A stretch of DNA of 64,000 nt from Streptomyces griseocarneus (GTDB lineage Bacteria; Actinomycetota; Actinomycetes; Streptomycetales; Streptomycetaceae). The notes beneath the pieces were generated by a model, which saw only the letters and a program-made list of their open reading frames with translations, had not been told where the DNA came from and searched no databases. The DNA lies in contig NZ_BNBL01000016.1 in NCBI RefSeq assembly GCF_014655595.1, positions 1 through 64,000 of the forward strand. The letters run 5' to 3'. Below are positions 1-9,719 of the stretch, in pieces; positions within the stretch are counted from its first letter, which is position 1; the number at the start of each line of letters is the position of its first letter. Made by a program: the position numbers and the translations under genes.

Positions 1-451
1 CGTGCTCCTCGGCGAAGGCGACGACCTCCTCCGCCCCGGAGACCGGGTCGGGGGTGCCGGCGACCAGAGGCGCACCGGCCCGCTGGGCGATGTGCCTCGC
101 TGCGACCTTGTCGCCGAGGTCGCGGATGGCCTGCGGGGGCGGGCCGATCCAGGTCAGACCGGCATCGAGGACGGCCTGGGCGAACTCGGCGTTCTCGGAG
201 AGGAAGCCGTAGCCGGGGTGGACCGCGTCCGCTCCGGACTCGGCCGCCGCGGCGAGGACCTTGGCCATGTCCAGATAGCTGGTGGCGGGGGTCTCACCAC
301 CCAGCGCGTACGCCTCGTCGGCCGCCCGGACATGCAACGCGTCACGATCCGGATCGGCATAGACCGCCACACTGGCGATCCCCGCGTCCCGGCACGCACG
401 AGCGACACGGACAGCGATTTCGCCACGATTGGCGATAAGCACCTTGCGCAC
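1..451 (-). CDS. accA2: Acyl-CoA carboxylase alpha subunit (biotin carboxylase), 5' part only
   Basis: The gene runs off the left edge; only its first 150 codons are present. The protein opens with VRKVLIANRGEIAVRVARAC, the classic start of biotin carboxylase, followed by YADPDRDALHVRAADEAY and HPGYGFLSEN of the N-terminal biotin-carboxylase domain. The enzyme carboxylates biotin on the carrier domain, which feeds the PccB/PccE transferase encoded at 4.5-6.4 kb. The GTG start at 451 has AAGGAGGG eight bases upstream. The ATP-grasp core and the C-terminal biotin-carrier domain lie outside the window, so alpha-chain type (fused biotin carboxylase and carrier) is inferred from context and from the known actinobacterial AccA2 arrangement. 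Confidence 0.9.
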   Translation of the reverse strand, partial: MRKVLIANRGEIAVRVARACRDAGIASVAVYADPDRDALHVRAADEAYALGGETPATSYLDMAKVLAAAAESGADAVHPGYGFLSENAEFAQAVLDAGLTWIGPPPQAIRDLGDKVAARHIAQRAGAPLVAGTPDPVSGAEEVVAFAEEH

Positions 452-745
452 GATGGCTCCCTCCTTGAAACAAGGTGAGTTTAGGTACTGGCGACACTCT
501 GTGCCGACCCGACTTCCGGGGTGACCTTGCCCACACGGAGCGTGAAGGGGGAGCCGTTCCCGGGCCGAAGTCCCCAGGTCCTCCACGGTACGCCGGGGAT
601 TCCCGCGCACCGGTCGCCTGATGTTGTGGTCAAGGTCTCGGCGCGCACCCGGGAGCGGCGGCGCCGATTCTTTGTGGAGTCCCTACGAACGGGTGACACA
701 AAGTTTGCGTGCCGTCCCGGGCGGTGAGCCCCCGTTCCCACAGAT

Positions 746-1504
746 TTACCCGCCGGTAGGGCGGCTGATGTCGAAGGCCCGCTGGAACTTCGCGGCCTCC
801 GCGGCCACCTGGCGGAGCGCCTCGGTCACCTGTCGCCCCCGGCGGTGGAAGTCGGCGAGCGGCAGTGCCGCCGACACCGCCGTGGGTGGCCCCGGTGAGG
901 GAACGGGCACCGCCACACAGGCGACTCCGGGCGCACACTCCTCTATCTCCACCGCCGCACCTTCCTTTCGGACCCGCCGCAGTTGAACATCCAGCCGTTC
1001 CGGCGAGGTGATCGTGTGCGGGGTGAGGGCGGGCATGCCGGTCGTCGCCAGCTGCCGCATCCGGGCCGCCCGGGGCAGGGCCGCCAGCAGCACCTTGCCG
1101 TGGGCGGTGGCGTGCGGCGTGGTGTCCTGGCCGACGGTGAAGCCGCCGGTGGCGGGGTGGCCGGCGGCGGCGCCCGCGAGCACCGCGACGCCGCCGTCGC
1201 GGTAGGTGCTGAAGTACGTGTCCACGCCCGCCGCGCGGCGCGCTTCGGCCAGGAGTTCCTGCACCTCGTCGGCCAGGCGCATCTGCCGCTGGAAGGCACG
1301 GTGCAGCGACGGCAGCCGGTAGCCGAGGACGTAGCCGGAGGACGTACGGACCAGGTGGCCGCGCGCGGTGAGGGTGCCCAGCAGTTCGTACACCGTGGAC
1401 AGCCCGCAGCCCAGCCGGCGGGCGAGCGCCTTGGCGGGCACGGGCCCGTCGGAGGCGGCGACGGCGTCCAGGAGGTCCAGGGCGCGGTCCAGGGACTGCG
1501 GCAT
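746..1504 (-). CDS. IclR-family transcriptional regulator
   Basis: The 252-residue protein has the usual IclR length and layout. An N-terminal winged helix-turn-helix (about residues 1-65, with ALARRLGCGLSTVYELLGTL as recognition region) precedes a C-terminal effector-binding domain (GQDTTPHATAHGKVLLAAL and IEECAPGVACVAVPV are typical). ATG 1504 is preceded by AAGGAG at ten bases. It is divergent from the small secreted protein gene at 1684 and lies upstream of accA2 on the same strand, about 295 bp away. The ligand and targets cannot be read from the sequence. IclR proteins often control carbon catabolic genes, so the neighbouring carboxylase is one possible target, but this is only a guess. 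Confidence 0.88.
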   Translation of the reverse strand: MPQSLDRALDLLDAVAASDGPVPAKALARRLGCGLSTVYELLGTLTARGHLVRTSSGYVLGYRLPSLHRAFQRQMRLADEVQELLAEARRAAGVDTYFSTYRDGGVAVLAGAAAGHPATGGFTVGQDTTPHATAHGKVLLAALPRAARMRQLATTGMPALTPHTITSPERLDVQLRRVRKEGAAVEIEECAPGVACVAVPVPSPGPPTAVSAALPLADFHRRGRQVTEALRQVAAEAAKFQRAFDISRPTGG

Positions 1505-1683
1505 GGCGGGGCGGGCTCCTTCGGCTGTGTGGGCGGTGCGAGCAGTACGAGTGGTACGAGTGGCGTGAGAGGGGCGGGCGGCGCACGGGCGTACCGTTCG
1601 CGAACTATGCCTGCCGGGCCGGAAATTCCCCCGGGCGGCTCAGCGCGTCGTGACCGAAATACCCTGACATCGTTGATGAAGTC

Positions 1684-2028
1684 ATGATCAAGCGCATCGC
1701 TGCCGCTGCCGCCCTGGCCGGCGCCGCTCTGTCCGTGTCCTCCGCGGCCCCCGCCGTCGCCGCGCCGACGCCGGTCTCGCCGCCCCCGTCCTCGAACGCG
1801 GGCCCCGTCCACGTCACCGCGCCGGCGAAGGGGGCGCCGGCCAAGGCGAACCCGGGGAAGCCCGGCAAGCGGGGCCCGGCCAGGCCCCAGACGCCGGCGG
1901 GCGTCCCGGAGGCGCCGGACGCCATGCCTTCGCAGGACCAGAGCCTGCACCCCGGGCTCATCAAGGGGCTCGGCAAGCTCGGCCAGCTGAGGCAGGTCGG
2001 CGCGGCCACGAAGGCGCTGCCGCTCTGA
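1684..2028 (+). CDS. Small secreted Pro/Ala-rich protein
   Basis: The 114-residue protein has a clear Sec signal peptide: MIKRI, then an Ala-rich hydrophobic stretch to about residue 27 ending in AVAAP. The mature part is low in complexity and rich in Pro, Gly, Lys and Ala, ending in a short segment (HPGLIKGLGKLGQLRQVG) that could be structured. I recognise no domain or catalytic motif. It is transcribed divergently from the IclR gene and converges on maf. The ribosome-binding site before ATG 1684 is weak (GATGAAG). Coding status is supported by the signal peptide and GC-rich third positions; the function is unknown. Confidence 0.65.
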   Translation: MIKRIAAAAALAGAALSVSSAAPAVAAPTPVSPPPSSNAGPVHVTAPAKGAPAKANPGKPGKRGPARPQTPAGVPEAPDAMPSQDQSLHPGLIKGLGKLGQLRQVGAATKALPL

Positions 2029-2071
2029 GCGGAGCGACGGCGTGGGGCCTGGATAGGGGCCTGGGTGGGGA

Positions 2072-2680
2072 CTAGGCCCAGAGGTCGGTGATGCCAGTCC
2101 CGAGCTCGGCGAGCAGCTCGCGGAGCAGGGGGAGCGACAGGCCGATGACGTTGCCGGGATCGCCGTCGATGCCCCGGACGAACGGCGCGGACCGGCCGTC
2201 GAGGGTGAAGGCGCCCGCGACGTGCAGCGGTTCGCCGGAGGCCACGTAGGCGGCGATCTCGGCGTCGGTCGGCTCGCCGAAGCGGACCGTCGTGGAGGCG
2301 GTCGCCGAGGCCCGGCGGCCGGTGGCGGTGTCGATGACGCAGTGTCCGGTGCGCAGGACGCCGGAGCGGCCGCGCATGGACTTCCAGCGCGCCGTGGCCT
2401 CCTCGGCGTCGGCGGGCTTGCCGAGCGCCTGGCCGTCCAGCTCCAGCACCGAGTCGCAGCCCACGACCAGCGCCCCGGCCGCCGCCTCCTGGCCGGCCAC
2501 GGCCGCGGCCTTCGCCTCGGCCAGCACCAGCGCGAGGGCGGCGGGGGTCGGGGCGTCGATGGCGTCCTCGTCCACGCCGCTGACGATCACTTCGGGTGCC
2601 AGCCCGGCCTGGCGCAGCAGGCCGAGGCGGGCGGGGGACTGGGAGGCCAGGACGAGGCGGCGGCGGGTGCTGTCGGTCAT
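2072..2680 (-). CDS. maf: Maf-family nucleotide pyrophosphatase
   Basis: The 202-residue product is a typical Maf/Ham1-fold nucleoside triphosphate pyrophosphatase, which hydrolyses non-canonical or modified NTPs to NMPs. Family signatures are LVLASQSPARLGLLRQAG near the N-terminus (substrate loop), GCDSVLELDG (acidic metal-binding segment) and VRGIDGDPGNVIGLSLPLL near the C-terminus. ATG 2680 gives the conserved MTDSTRRRLVLASQSPAR start. It lies 29 bp downstream of the penicillin-binding protein gene on the same strand, so the two may be cotranscribed. Alternative names in this family are dTTP/UTP pyrophosphatase or m7GTP pyrophosphatase; the substrate subgroup is not decided here. Confidence 0.93.
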   Translation of the reverse strand: MTDSTRRRLVLASQSPARLGLLRQAGLAPEVIVSGVDEDAIDAPTPAALALVLAEAKAAAVAGQEAAAGALVVGCDSVLELDGQALGKPADAEEATARWKSMRGRSGVLRTGHCVIDTATGRRASATASTTVRFGEPTDAEIAAYVASGEPLHVAGAFTLDGRSAPFVRGIDGDPGNVIGLSLPLLRELLAELGTGITDLWA

Positions 2681-2709
2681 GCGGGCCAGCCTACGGGCGC
2701 CGCGGGCGC

Positions 2710-4161
2710 TCACCTGCCGAGGACCGCCCGCATCACCTTCTGGGCGATGGGGCCGGCCAGCTTGCCGCCGGAGATCTCGTCGTCCGGCACGCTGTCGTCG
2801 GGCTCGACCATGACCGCGACGGCGACGGGGGAGCCGTCGGAGGCCTTGGCGTAGGAGATGAACCAGGCCAGGTTCTTCTGGCCCTCGCCGCGTTCGGCGG
2901 TGCCGGTCTTGCCGCCGACGGTGACGCCGTCGATGAGGGCGGCCTTGCCGGTGCCCTTGGTGGCGGTGTCCTCCATCATCCGCTGGATCTTCCGCGCGAC
3001 CTCGGGCGAGACCGCCTGGGACATCTGCTCCGGCTTGTGCTTCTCGATCGTCGACAGGTCCGGGCCGCGCAGCTCCTCGACCATGTAGGGCTTCATCAGC
3101 TTGCCGTCGTTGGCGATGGCGGCGGTCATCATGGCGACCTGCAGCGGGGTGGCGGTCAGGCTGCCCTGGCCGATGCCGGCCATGGCGGTCTGGGACTTGT
3201 TGATGTCCTTGGGGAACGTGCTCTTGCTGGCCCGGACGGGGACGAAGTACTCCTGGTCGAACCCGAACTTCTCGGCCGTCGCGCGCAGCTTGTCCTTGCC
3301 GAGGTCGGAGGCGGCCTTGCCGTAGACGGTGTTGCAGGAGTTCTGCATGGCGACGTTGAGCGAGGCGTTCTTGCAGGGGGCGTTGGGGTTCTGGTTGGGC
3401 AGTCGCGTCACGGTGCCCGGCATGACCCACGGGTCGGGTGAGTCGGTGGCGGCGTCGACGTCGGTGTAGAGGCCGTTCTCCAGGGCCGCGGCAGCCGTCA
3501 CGATCTTGAACGTGGAGCCGGGCGGGTAGGTCTCCCGCAGCGCCCGGTTGTTCATGGGCTTGTCCGGGTCCTTCTGCAGCGCGTCCCAGGCGGCCTGGTC
3601 CTTCTTGCCGCTCCCCGAGAAGACGGACGGGTCGTACGAGGGGGTGGAGGCGAGGGCGAGGATCCTGCCGGTGCGCGGGTCGAGGGCGACGACCGCGCCC
3701 TTCCGGTCGCCGAGCCCCTCGTACGCGGCCTTCTGCGCCTTGGGGTCGATGGTCGTCACCACGTCGCCGCCGCGCCGCTGCTTGCCCGTGATCATGTCGG
3801 TGGTGCGCTGCAGGAAGAGGCGGTCGTCGGTGCCGCTGAGCAGCTTGTTGTTGACGCCCTCGAGGTAGGAGCTGCCGTAGCTCTGCGAGGAGTAGCCGGT
3901 GACGGGGGCGTACATCTTGCCGTCGGTGAAGGTGCGCCGGTACTTCAGGTCGCCGTCGGTCGCCGCCGAGCCGGTGACGGGCTTGCCGCCGACGATGATG
4001 TCGCCGCGCGGCTGGGAGAAGCTCGCGATGGCGACGCGGCGGTTCTTCTCGTGGTTCGAGAGCTCGTCGGCGCGGACGAACTGCACCCAGGTCGCCCGGA
4101 CCAGTAGTGAGAGCACGAGCGCGCCGGTGAGGACCGCTATGTGGCGTACGGGCTTGTTCAT
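2710..4161 (-). CDS. Class B penicillin-binding protein (PbpA-like transpeptidase)
   Basis: The 483-residue membrane-anchored D,D-transpeptidase cross-links peptidoglycan. A signal anchor covers about residues 8-24 (IAVLTGALVLSLLVRATWV), then an N-terminal dimerisation-type region, then the transpeptidase domain with all three active-site motifs: SxxK at S216-K219 (PPGSTFK), SxN at S275-N277 (SCN) and KTG at K418-G420 (GGKTGTAE). Length and motif spacing match actinobacterial PbpA-type proteins, which act in division or sporulation septation. ATG 4161 starts MNKPVRHIAV. The maf gene follows at 29 bp. Ser216 is predicted as the nucleophile. Confidence 0.93.
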   Translation of the reverse strand: MNKPVRHIAVLTGALVLSLLVRATWVQFVRADELSNHEKNRRVAIASFSQPRGDIIVGGKPVTGSAATDGDLKYRRTFTDGKMYAPVTGYSSQSYGSSYLEGVNNKLLSGTDDRLFLQRTTDMITGKQRRGGDVVTTIDPKAQKAAYEGLGDRKGAVVALDPRTGRILALASTPSYDPSVFSGSGKKDQAAWDALQKDPDKPMNNRALRETYPPGSTFKIVTAAAALENGLYTDVDAATDSPDPWVMPGTVTRLPNQNPNAPCKNASLNVAMQNSCNTVYGKAASDLGKDKLRATAEKFGFDQEYFVPVRASKSTFPKDINKSQTAMAGIGQGSLTATPLQVAMMTAAIANDGKLMKPYMVEELRGPDLSTIEKHKPEQMSQAVSPEVARKIQRMMEDTATKGTGKAALIDGVTVGGKTGTAERGEGQKNLAWFISYAKASDGSPVAVAVMVEPDDSVPDDEISGGKLAGPIAQKVMRAVLGR

Positions 4162-4260
4162 GGTGTGACTGACTCCCCGGTTCGCGGCATATCACTGGGC
4201 ATGACGCGAATCGGGCGAATGCGGTTGCGGTCGGGGCAAACCTATGTGACTGCTGTGACC

Positions 4261-4389
4261 TCAGCGCGTTCCCAGCAGGAAGAACAGCACCACGACCCCC
4301 ACGGCCAGCACGACGCCCGCCCTGCGGAGCATGGCCTGCGCCTCGCGCAGTTCCTCGGGCGGTTCATCGGACGGGTCTGACCAGAGCAT
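4261..4389 (-). CDS. mmpB: MmpB-like morphogenic small membrane protein (42 aa)
   Basis: A short reading frame encodes MLWSDPSDEPPEELREAQAM followed by LRRAG and a hydrophobic C-terminus (VVLAVGVVVLFFLLG) that forms one transmembrane helix. The MLWSDP..EPP.ELR.AQ..LRR pattern and length match what I remember of the Streptomyces morphogenic membrane protein MmpB, which sits beside the acyl-CoA carboxylase genes. ATG 4389 is preferred because it matches the family start; an in-frame ATG nine bases upstream (4398) would add MEV. It lies directly downstream of the large palindrome at 4415-4450, so it probably has its own promoter or relies on read-through. No enzyme activity is expected. Confidence 0.72.
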   Translation of the reverse strand: MLWSDPSDEPPEELREAQAMLRRAGVVLAVGVVVLFFLLGTR

Positions 4390-4414
4390 GACCTCCATGC
4401 TCCGGCCGGAAAGG

Positions 4415-4450
4415 CCGTGGCGCCTGAGTACGCGTACTCAGGCGCCACGG
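4415..4450 (-). terminator. 36-bp perfect palindrome between pccE and mmpB
   Basis: CCGTGGCGCCTGAGTA and its exact complement flank CGCG, giving a 36-bp perfect inverted repeat 20 bp after the pccE stop codon. On the minus strand this is positioned as a transcription terminator for the pccB-pccE unit. There is no strong U tract, as is common in Streptomyces. Confidence 0.75.
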
Positions 4451-4469
4451 GTGCGGTACGGGGAGGGGC

Positions 4470-4676
4470 TCAGGCGGGCCAGTAGGTGGTGCGCCAGGCG
4501 CGCGGGCCCGGGTGCGGCGCGCGGTGCGCCGCCGCGAGCCGGGCCGGACTCGACCACTCCGAGCGTGCGGGGGCAGCGGGCGCGACGGCGGCACCGGCCG
4601 CCGCGCGCGCCTGAACCACCGCCAGTGCGGCGGCCAGCTCCTCCGGGGTCGGATTGCCCCGTACGACCTTGATCAC
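4470..4676 (-). CDS. pccE: Acyl-CoA carboxylase epsilon subunit
   Basis: The 68-residue protein has the short signature of actinobacterial acyl-CoA carboxylase epsilon subunits: VIKVVRGNPTPEELAAALAV at the N-terminus, a variable Ala/Pro linker, and a C-terminal W-rich tail (SEWSSPARLAAAHR, ending RAWRTTYWPA). The epsilon subunit binds and stimulates the beta carboxyltransferase in propionyl-CoA carboxylase complexes. The GTG start at 4676 has GAAGGGA upstream. It follows pccB by 80 bp on the same strand and is followed by a strong hairpin, so pccB-pccE is the likely transcription unit. Confidence 0.9.
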   Translation of the reverse strand: MIKVVRGNPTPEELAAALAVVQARAAAGAAVAPAAPARSEWSSPARLAAAHRAPHPGPRAWRTTYWPA

Positions 4677-4756
4677 GTCAGCGTCCCTTCGTCGGTGACC
4701 GTTGCCTCGGGCTCGGGGCCGGGCGGGTCCCCGCCGGCCCCGTGGATTCCAGCGTC

Positions 4757-6355
<1,599 letters not shown>

Positions 6356-6502
6356 GGGATGCGGCTCCTGCTCGTCCAGAGGGGTGGGACAGGCTGTGCT
6401 ACCGGTTCGTAGGGTAGTCGCGCGGATGCGGTGCGGCAGTGCGTCGTTGGCCACATCGCGACCGTCCGGTTTCCACCCTCCCGGGCTCCTATGGTGGGCC
6501 TT

Positions 6503-7354
6503 ATGACGCCCTCCGACGCCTCTGGCAACCGCTGGTCCGACCTCGACCGGCCCCCGCTGAACGCCGCCGCCCTGCGGCGCGGGCTCGTCCGCCCCGGCGG
6601 CCTGTGGACCTCCGTCGACGTGGTCCAGCGCACCGGGTCCACCAACACCGATCTCGTCGCCGCCGGCGGCGACGAGGGAGCGGTGCTCGTCGCCGAGGAA
6701 CAGTCCGCGGGCCGCGGCCGGCTGGACCGCACCTGGAGCGCGCCCGCGCGCTCCGGGCTCTTCTTCTCCGTCCGCCTCACCCCCGGCCCCGGCGTGCCCG
6801 TCGAGCGCTGGGGCTGGCTGCCGCTGCTCGCCGGTGTCGCCACCGCCACCGCCCTCTCCCGGGCCGCCGACGTCGACACCGCCCTGAAGTGGCCCAACGA
6901 CCTGCTGGTGACGGTCGAGGGCACCGAGCGCAAGACCGGCGGCATCCTCGCCGAGCGGGCCGGCGACAGCGTCGTCGTGGGCATCGGGCTGAACGTCTCG
7001 CTGCGCGCCGACGAGCTGCCGGTGCCCGCCGCCGGGTCGCTCGCGCTGGCCGGGGCCAAGGTGCTCGACCGGGATCCGCTGCTGCGGGCCGTGCTGCGCT
7101 CGCTGGAGCAGTGGTACGAGGGGTGGCGCGCGGCGGGCGGCGACCCGGTCGGCTGCCGCCTGCAGGAGGCGTACACCGCCGGCTGCGCCACCCTCGGCCG
7201 GTCCGTACGGGCCGAACTGCCCGGCGGCCGGGAGCTCGTCGGCGAGGCCGTGGCCGTCGACGGCGACGGGCGGCTGGTGCTGGCGACGGAGGACGGGGTG
7301 CAGGAGCCGGTGGGCGCGGGCGACATCGTTCATCTGCGGCCGGCCGGGGCGTAG
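6503..7354 (+). CDS. birA: Biotin--[acetyl-CoA-carboxylase] ligase
   Basis: The 283-residue protein is a group I biotin protein ligase with no N-terminal DNA-binding domain. It activates biotin as biotinyl-AMP and transfers it to the carrier lysine of acyl-CoA carboxylase. Motifs are RTGSTNTDL, the GRGR-type loop in EEQSAGRGRLDRTWSAP, LKWPNDLLV and KTGGILAE, followed by a C-terminal SH3-like cap (VRAELPGGRELVGEAVAVD). ATG 6503 is chosen because it gives a compact N-terminus; an in-frame ATG at 6491 is also possible, and neither has a strong ribosome-binding site. It is divergent from pccB across about 150 bp. Confidence 0.93.
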   Translation: MTPSDASGNRWSDLDRPPLNAAALRRGLVRPGGLWTSVDVVQRTGSTNTDLVAAGGDEGAVLVAEEQSAGRGRLDRTWSAPARSGLFFSVRLTPGPGVPVERWGWLPLLAGVATATALSRAADVDTALKWPNDLLVTVEGTERKTGGILAERAGDSVVVGIGLNVSLRADELPVPAAGSLALAGAKVLDRDPLLRAVLRSLEQWYEGWRAAGGDPVGCRLQEAYTAGCATLGRSVRAELPGGRELVGEAVAVDGDGRLVLATEDGVQEPVGAGDIVHLRPAGA

Positions 7355-7420
7355 ACCAGGAGGTAGCCGGGAGGGGTGCGATCCGGACTGGTTCGGGGCA
7401 TTTTGTGTGCCGGTCCGGAC

Positions 7421-7460
7421 GTAAAGAGACGTAAAGGAGTGCCGTAGAGGTCGTAAAGAG
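7421..7460 (+). repeat. Direct repeats GTAAAGAG upstream of the cyclase gene
   Basis: The octamer GTAAAGAG occurs at 7421-7428 and 7453-7460, with a near copy (GTAAAGGA) at 7431-7438, 118-157 bp before the adenylate cyclase start. The flank also holds CCGGAC / GTCCGG as an inverted pair at about 7383 and 7415. The AT-richer repeats stand out from the surrounding DNA and could be binding sites; no regulator is identified. Confidence 0.35.
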
Positions 7461-7577
7461 TGAGCGCCGTGCCGTCGGGAGAGTGAGCTACGGCACACCT
7501 GACGTATCGTTGTGCGCGGAACCTAGGCGAGCAGCGATCGGCAGGGCAGTGCGCACGGATCGGACAGGGGGCGGGCG

Positions 7578-8720
7578 GTGACCGCCGACGAAGGGGGTAC
7601 CTCCCGTGCCGGCAAGGCCATGGGAGAGGAGAGTGCCGCGCGCGAGGCCGCCGAGGAGGACTACGGCGACGACGGCGGCGAGGAGGCCGGCGACCCCCTC
7701 GCGCTCCGGCTGGAGTCGCTGATCCTGGGCGCCGAGCGGCGCTACACCCCCTTCCAGGCCGCCCGCGCGGCCGGCGTCTCCATGGACCTGGCCGCCCGCT
7801 TCTGGCGCGCCATGGGCTTCGCCGACATCGGCCAGGCCAGGGCGCTGACCGAGGCGGACGTCCTGGCGCTGCGGCGGCTGGCGGGCCTGGTGGAGGCGGG
7901 GCTGCTGAGCGAGCCCATGGCCGTGCAGGTCGCCCGGTCCACCGGGCAGACCACCGCCCGGCTCGCCGACTGGCAGATCGACTCCTTCCTGGAGGGCCTG
8001 ACCGAGCCTCAGGAGGGCATGAGCCGCACCGAGATCACCTACCCGCTGGTCGAGCTGCTGCTGCCCGAGCTGGAGGAGTTCCTCATCTACGTCTGGCGGC
8101 GGCAGCTCGCCGCCGCCACCGGCCGCGTCGTCCAGGCGGCCGACGACGTCGAGATGGTCGACCGGCGGCTCGCCGTCGGCTTCGCGGACCTCGTCGGCTT
8201 CACCCGGCTCACGCGGCGCCTGGAGGAGGAGGAGCTCGGCGAACTGGTCGAGGCCTTCGAGACCACGGCCGCCGACCTGGTGGCCGCGCACGGCGGACGG
8301 CTGATCAAGACGCTGGGCGACGAGGTGCTGTTCGCCGCCGACGACGCCGGCACGGCCGCCGAGATCGGGCTGCGGCTGATCGAGACCCTCACGCACGACG
8401 AGACCATGCCGGAGCTGCGGGTCGGGATCGCCTTCGGCACGGTCACGACGCGGATGGGCGACGTCTTCGGCACCACCGTCAATCTCGCGAGCCGGCTGAC
8501 GTCGATAGCGCCGAAGGACGCCGTGCTCGTCGACGGCGCCCTCGCGGAGGAGCTCGCGCGCAGCGGCGACGCCCCCAAGTCGGAGGCGGAGGTCGCGGCG
8601 GCCGAACAGGCCGGCGAGGAGCACGGTACGTACCGCTTCGCCCTGCAGCCGATGTGGCAGCGGCCGGTGCGCGGGCTGGGCGTCGTGGAGCCGTGGCTGC
8701 TGACGCGGCGGAGCGGCTGA
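7578..8720 (+). CDS. cya: Class III adenylate cyclase
   Basis: The 380-residue protein has an acidic N-terminal tail, an alpha-helical adenylate-cyclase regulatory domain (about residues 40-190, YTPFQAARAAGVSMDLAARF) and a C-terminal class III cyclase domain. The metal-binding aspartates are visible as D204 in GFADLVGFT and D248 in IKTLGDEVLF; VGIAFGTVTTRMGDVFGTTVNLASRL carries the Asn/Arg transition-state region. It makes cAMP from ATP; no membrane helix is present, so it is cytoplasmic. From memory the S. coelicolor orthologue is Cya, next to birA. The GTG start at 7578 follows GGGGGCGG. Confidence 0.9.
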   Translation: MTADEGGTSRAGKAMGEESAAREAAEEDYGDDGGEEAGDPLALRLESLILGAERRYTPFQAARAAGVSMDLAARFWRAMGFADIGQARALTEADVLALRRLAGLVEAGLLSEPMAVQVARSTGQTTARLADWQIDSFLEGLTEPQEGMSRTEITYPLVELLLPELEEFLIYVWRRQLAAATGRVVQAADDVEMVDRRLAVGFADLVGFTRLTRRLEEEELGELVEAFETTAADLVAAHGGRLIKTLGDEVLFAADDAGTAAEIGLRLIETLTHDETMPELRVGIAFGTVTTRMGDVFGTTVNLASRLTSIAPKDAVLVDGALAEELARSGDAPKSEAEVAAAEQAGEEHGTYRFALQPMWQRPVRGLGVVEPWLLTRRSG

Positions 8721-8831
8721 CGCGGAGCGGCTGGTGCCGAAGGCCTGCTGAGACCTTCCGGGCGGGGCGTGCGGCTGCGATGATCGCCTGCGGCAGTTCA
8801 CGATCGTTCACTTTTCGCCGGAGGTCGTCGT

Positions 8832-9638
8832 ATGAGCACGGGTGAGCAGCGGTTCGGGGAGTGGGTCGCCGTTCGTCGCCACGAGGACGGTCACGTGGCC
8901 GAGCTCGTGCTGGACCGGCCCAAGGCCATGAACGCCGTGTCCACCGAGATGGGCCGGTGCATCGCGGACGCCACCTCCGCGCTGGCGGCGGATCGCGAGG
9001 TGCGGGCCGTCGTCCTCACCTCCACCCACGAGCGCGCCTTCTGCGTGGGGGCCGATCTGAAGGAGCGCAACTCCTTCACCGACGCCGACCTCGGGCGGCA
9101 GCGCCCGTACACGCGCGCCGCCTACACCGGCGTCCTCGAACTGCCCGTGCCGGCCATCGCCGCCGTGCACGGCTTCGCCCTGGGCGGCGGATTCGAGCTG
9201 GCCCTGTCCTGTGATGTGATCGTCGCGGACGCGACGGCCGTGGTCGGACTGCCCGAGGTGTCGGTCGGTGTGATCCCCGGCGGCGGCGGCACCCAGCTGT
9301 TGCCGCGCCGGGTGGGCGCCGCGCGGGCGGCCGAGCTGATCTTCAGCGCGCGGCGGGTGGAGGCCGCCGAGGCCGGGGAGTTGGGGCTGGTTGACCTGGT
9401 CGTCGAGGCCGGGCGCGACCGCGAGGAAGCCCTAGCCCTCGCCGCGCGGATCGCCGCCAACTCGCCCGTCGGGCTGCGGGCGGCCAAGCGGGCGCTGCGG
9501 CTCGGGCACGGGCTGGACCTGCGGGCCGGGCTCGAGGTCGAGGACGCCGCCTGGCGGACCGTGGCCTTCTCCGGCGACCGGGCGGAGGGCGTGGCCGCCT
9601 TCAACGAGAAGCGGAAGCCGAACTGGCCCGGGGAGTGA
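8832..9638 (+). CDS. Enoyl-CoA hydratase/isomerase (crotonase family)
   Basis: The 268-residue protein has full crotonase-fold length. The substrate motif is AELVLDRPKAMNAVSTEM, the first oxyanion-hole loop is FCVGADLKER, and HGFALGGGFELALSCDVIVA carries the second oxyanion glycine pair. The segment GLPEVSVGVIPGGGGTQLLPR supplies the catalytic region with Glu in PEVS, expected for hydratases. It hydrates trans-2-enoyl-CoA in fatty-acid beta-oxidation or amino-acid catabolism; the chain-length preference is not visible. ATG 8832 is 111 bp after the cyclase stop. A GC-rich hairpin follows. Confidence 0.88.
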   Translation: MSTGEQRFGEWVAVRRHEDGHVAELVLDRPKAMNAVSTEMGRCIADATSALAADREVRAVVLTSTHERAFCVGADLKERNSFTDADLGRQRPYTRAAYTGVLELPVPAIAAVHGFALGGGFELALSCDVIVADATAVVGLPEVSVGVIPGGGGTQLLPRRVGAARAAELIFSARRVEAAEAGELGLVDLVVEAGRDREEALALAARIAANSPVGLRAAKRALRLGHGLDLRAGLEVEDAAWRTVAFSGDRAEGVAAFNEKRKPNWPGE

Positions 9639-9642
9639 CGCG

Positions 9643-9670
9643 GGGGCCGGGCCCAGCCCGGCCCGGCCCC
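9643..9670 (+). terminator. Hairpin terminator after the enoyl-CoA hydratase gene
   Basis: GGGGCCGGGC (9643-9652) and GCCCGGCCCC (9661-9670) form a 10-bp stem with an 8-nt loop just after the stop codon. Confidence 0.6.
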
Positions 9671-9719
9671 GGGTTCGGGCGCTGACAAAGCGGAATGAGC
9701 CCAACGTTCTTACGCTGGA

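Noticed and set aside
2072..4195. 707-codon frame covering Maf and the penicillin-binding protein
   Set aside because: Only its Maf end is real; the upstream part is Arg-rich shadow sequence of the penicillin-binding protein frame.
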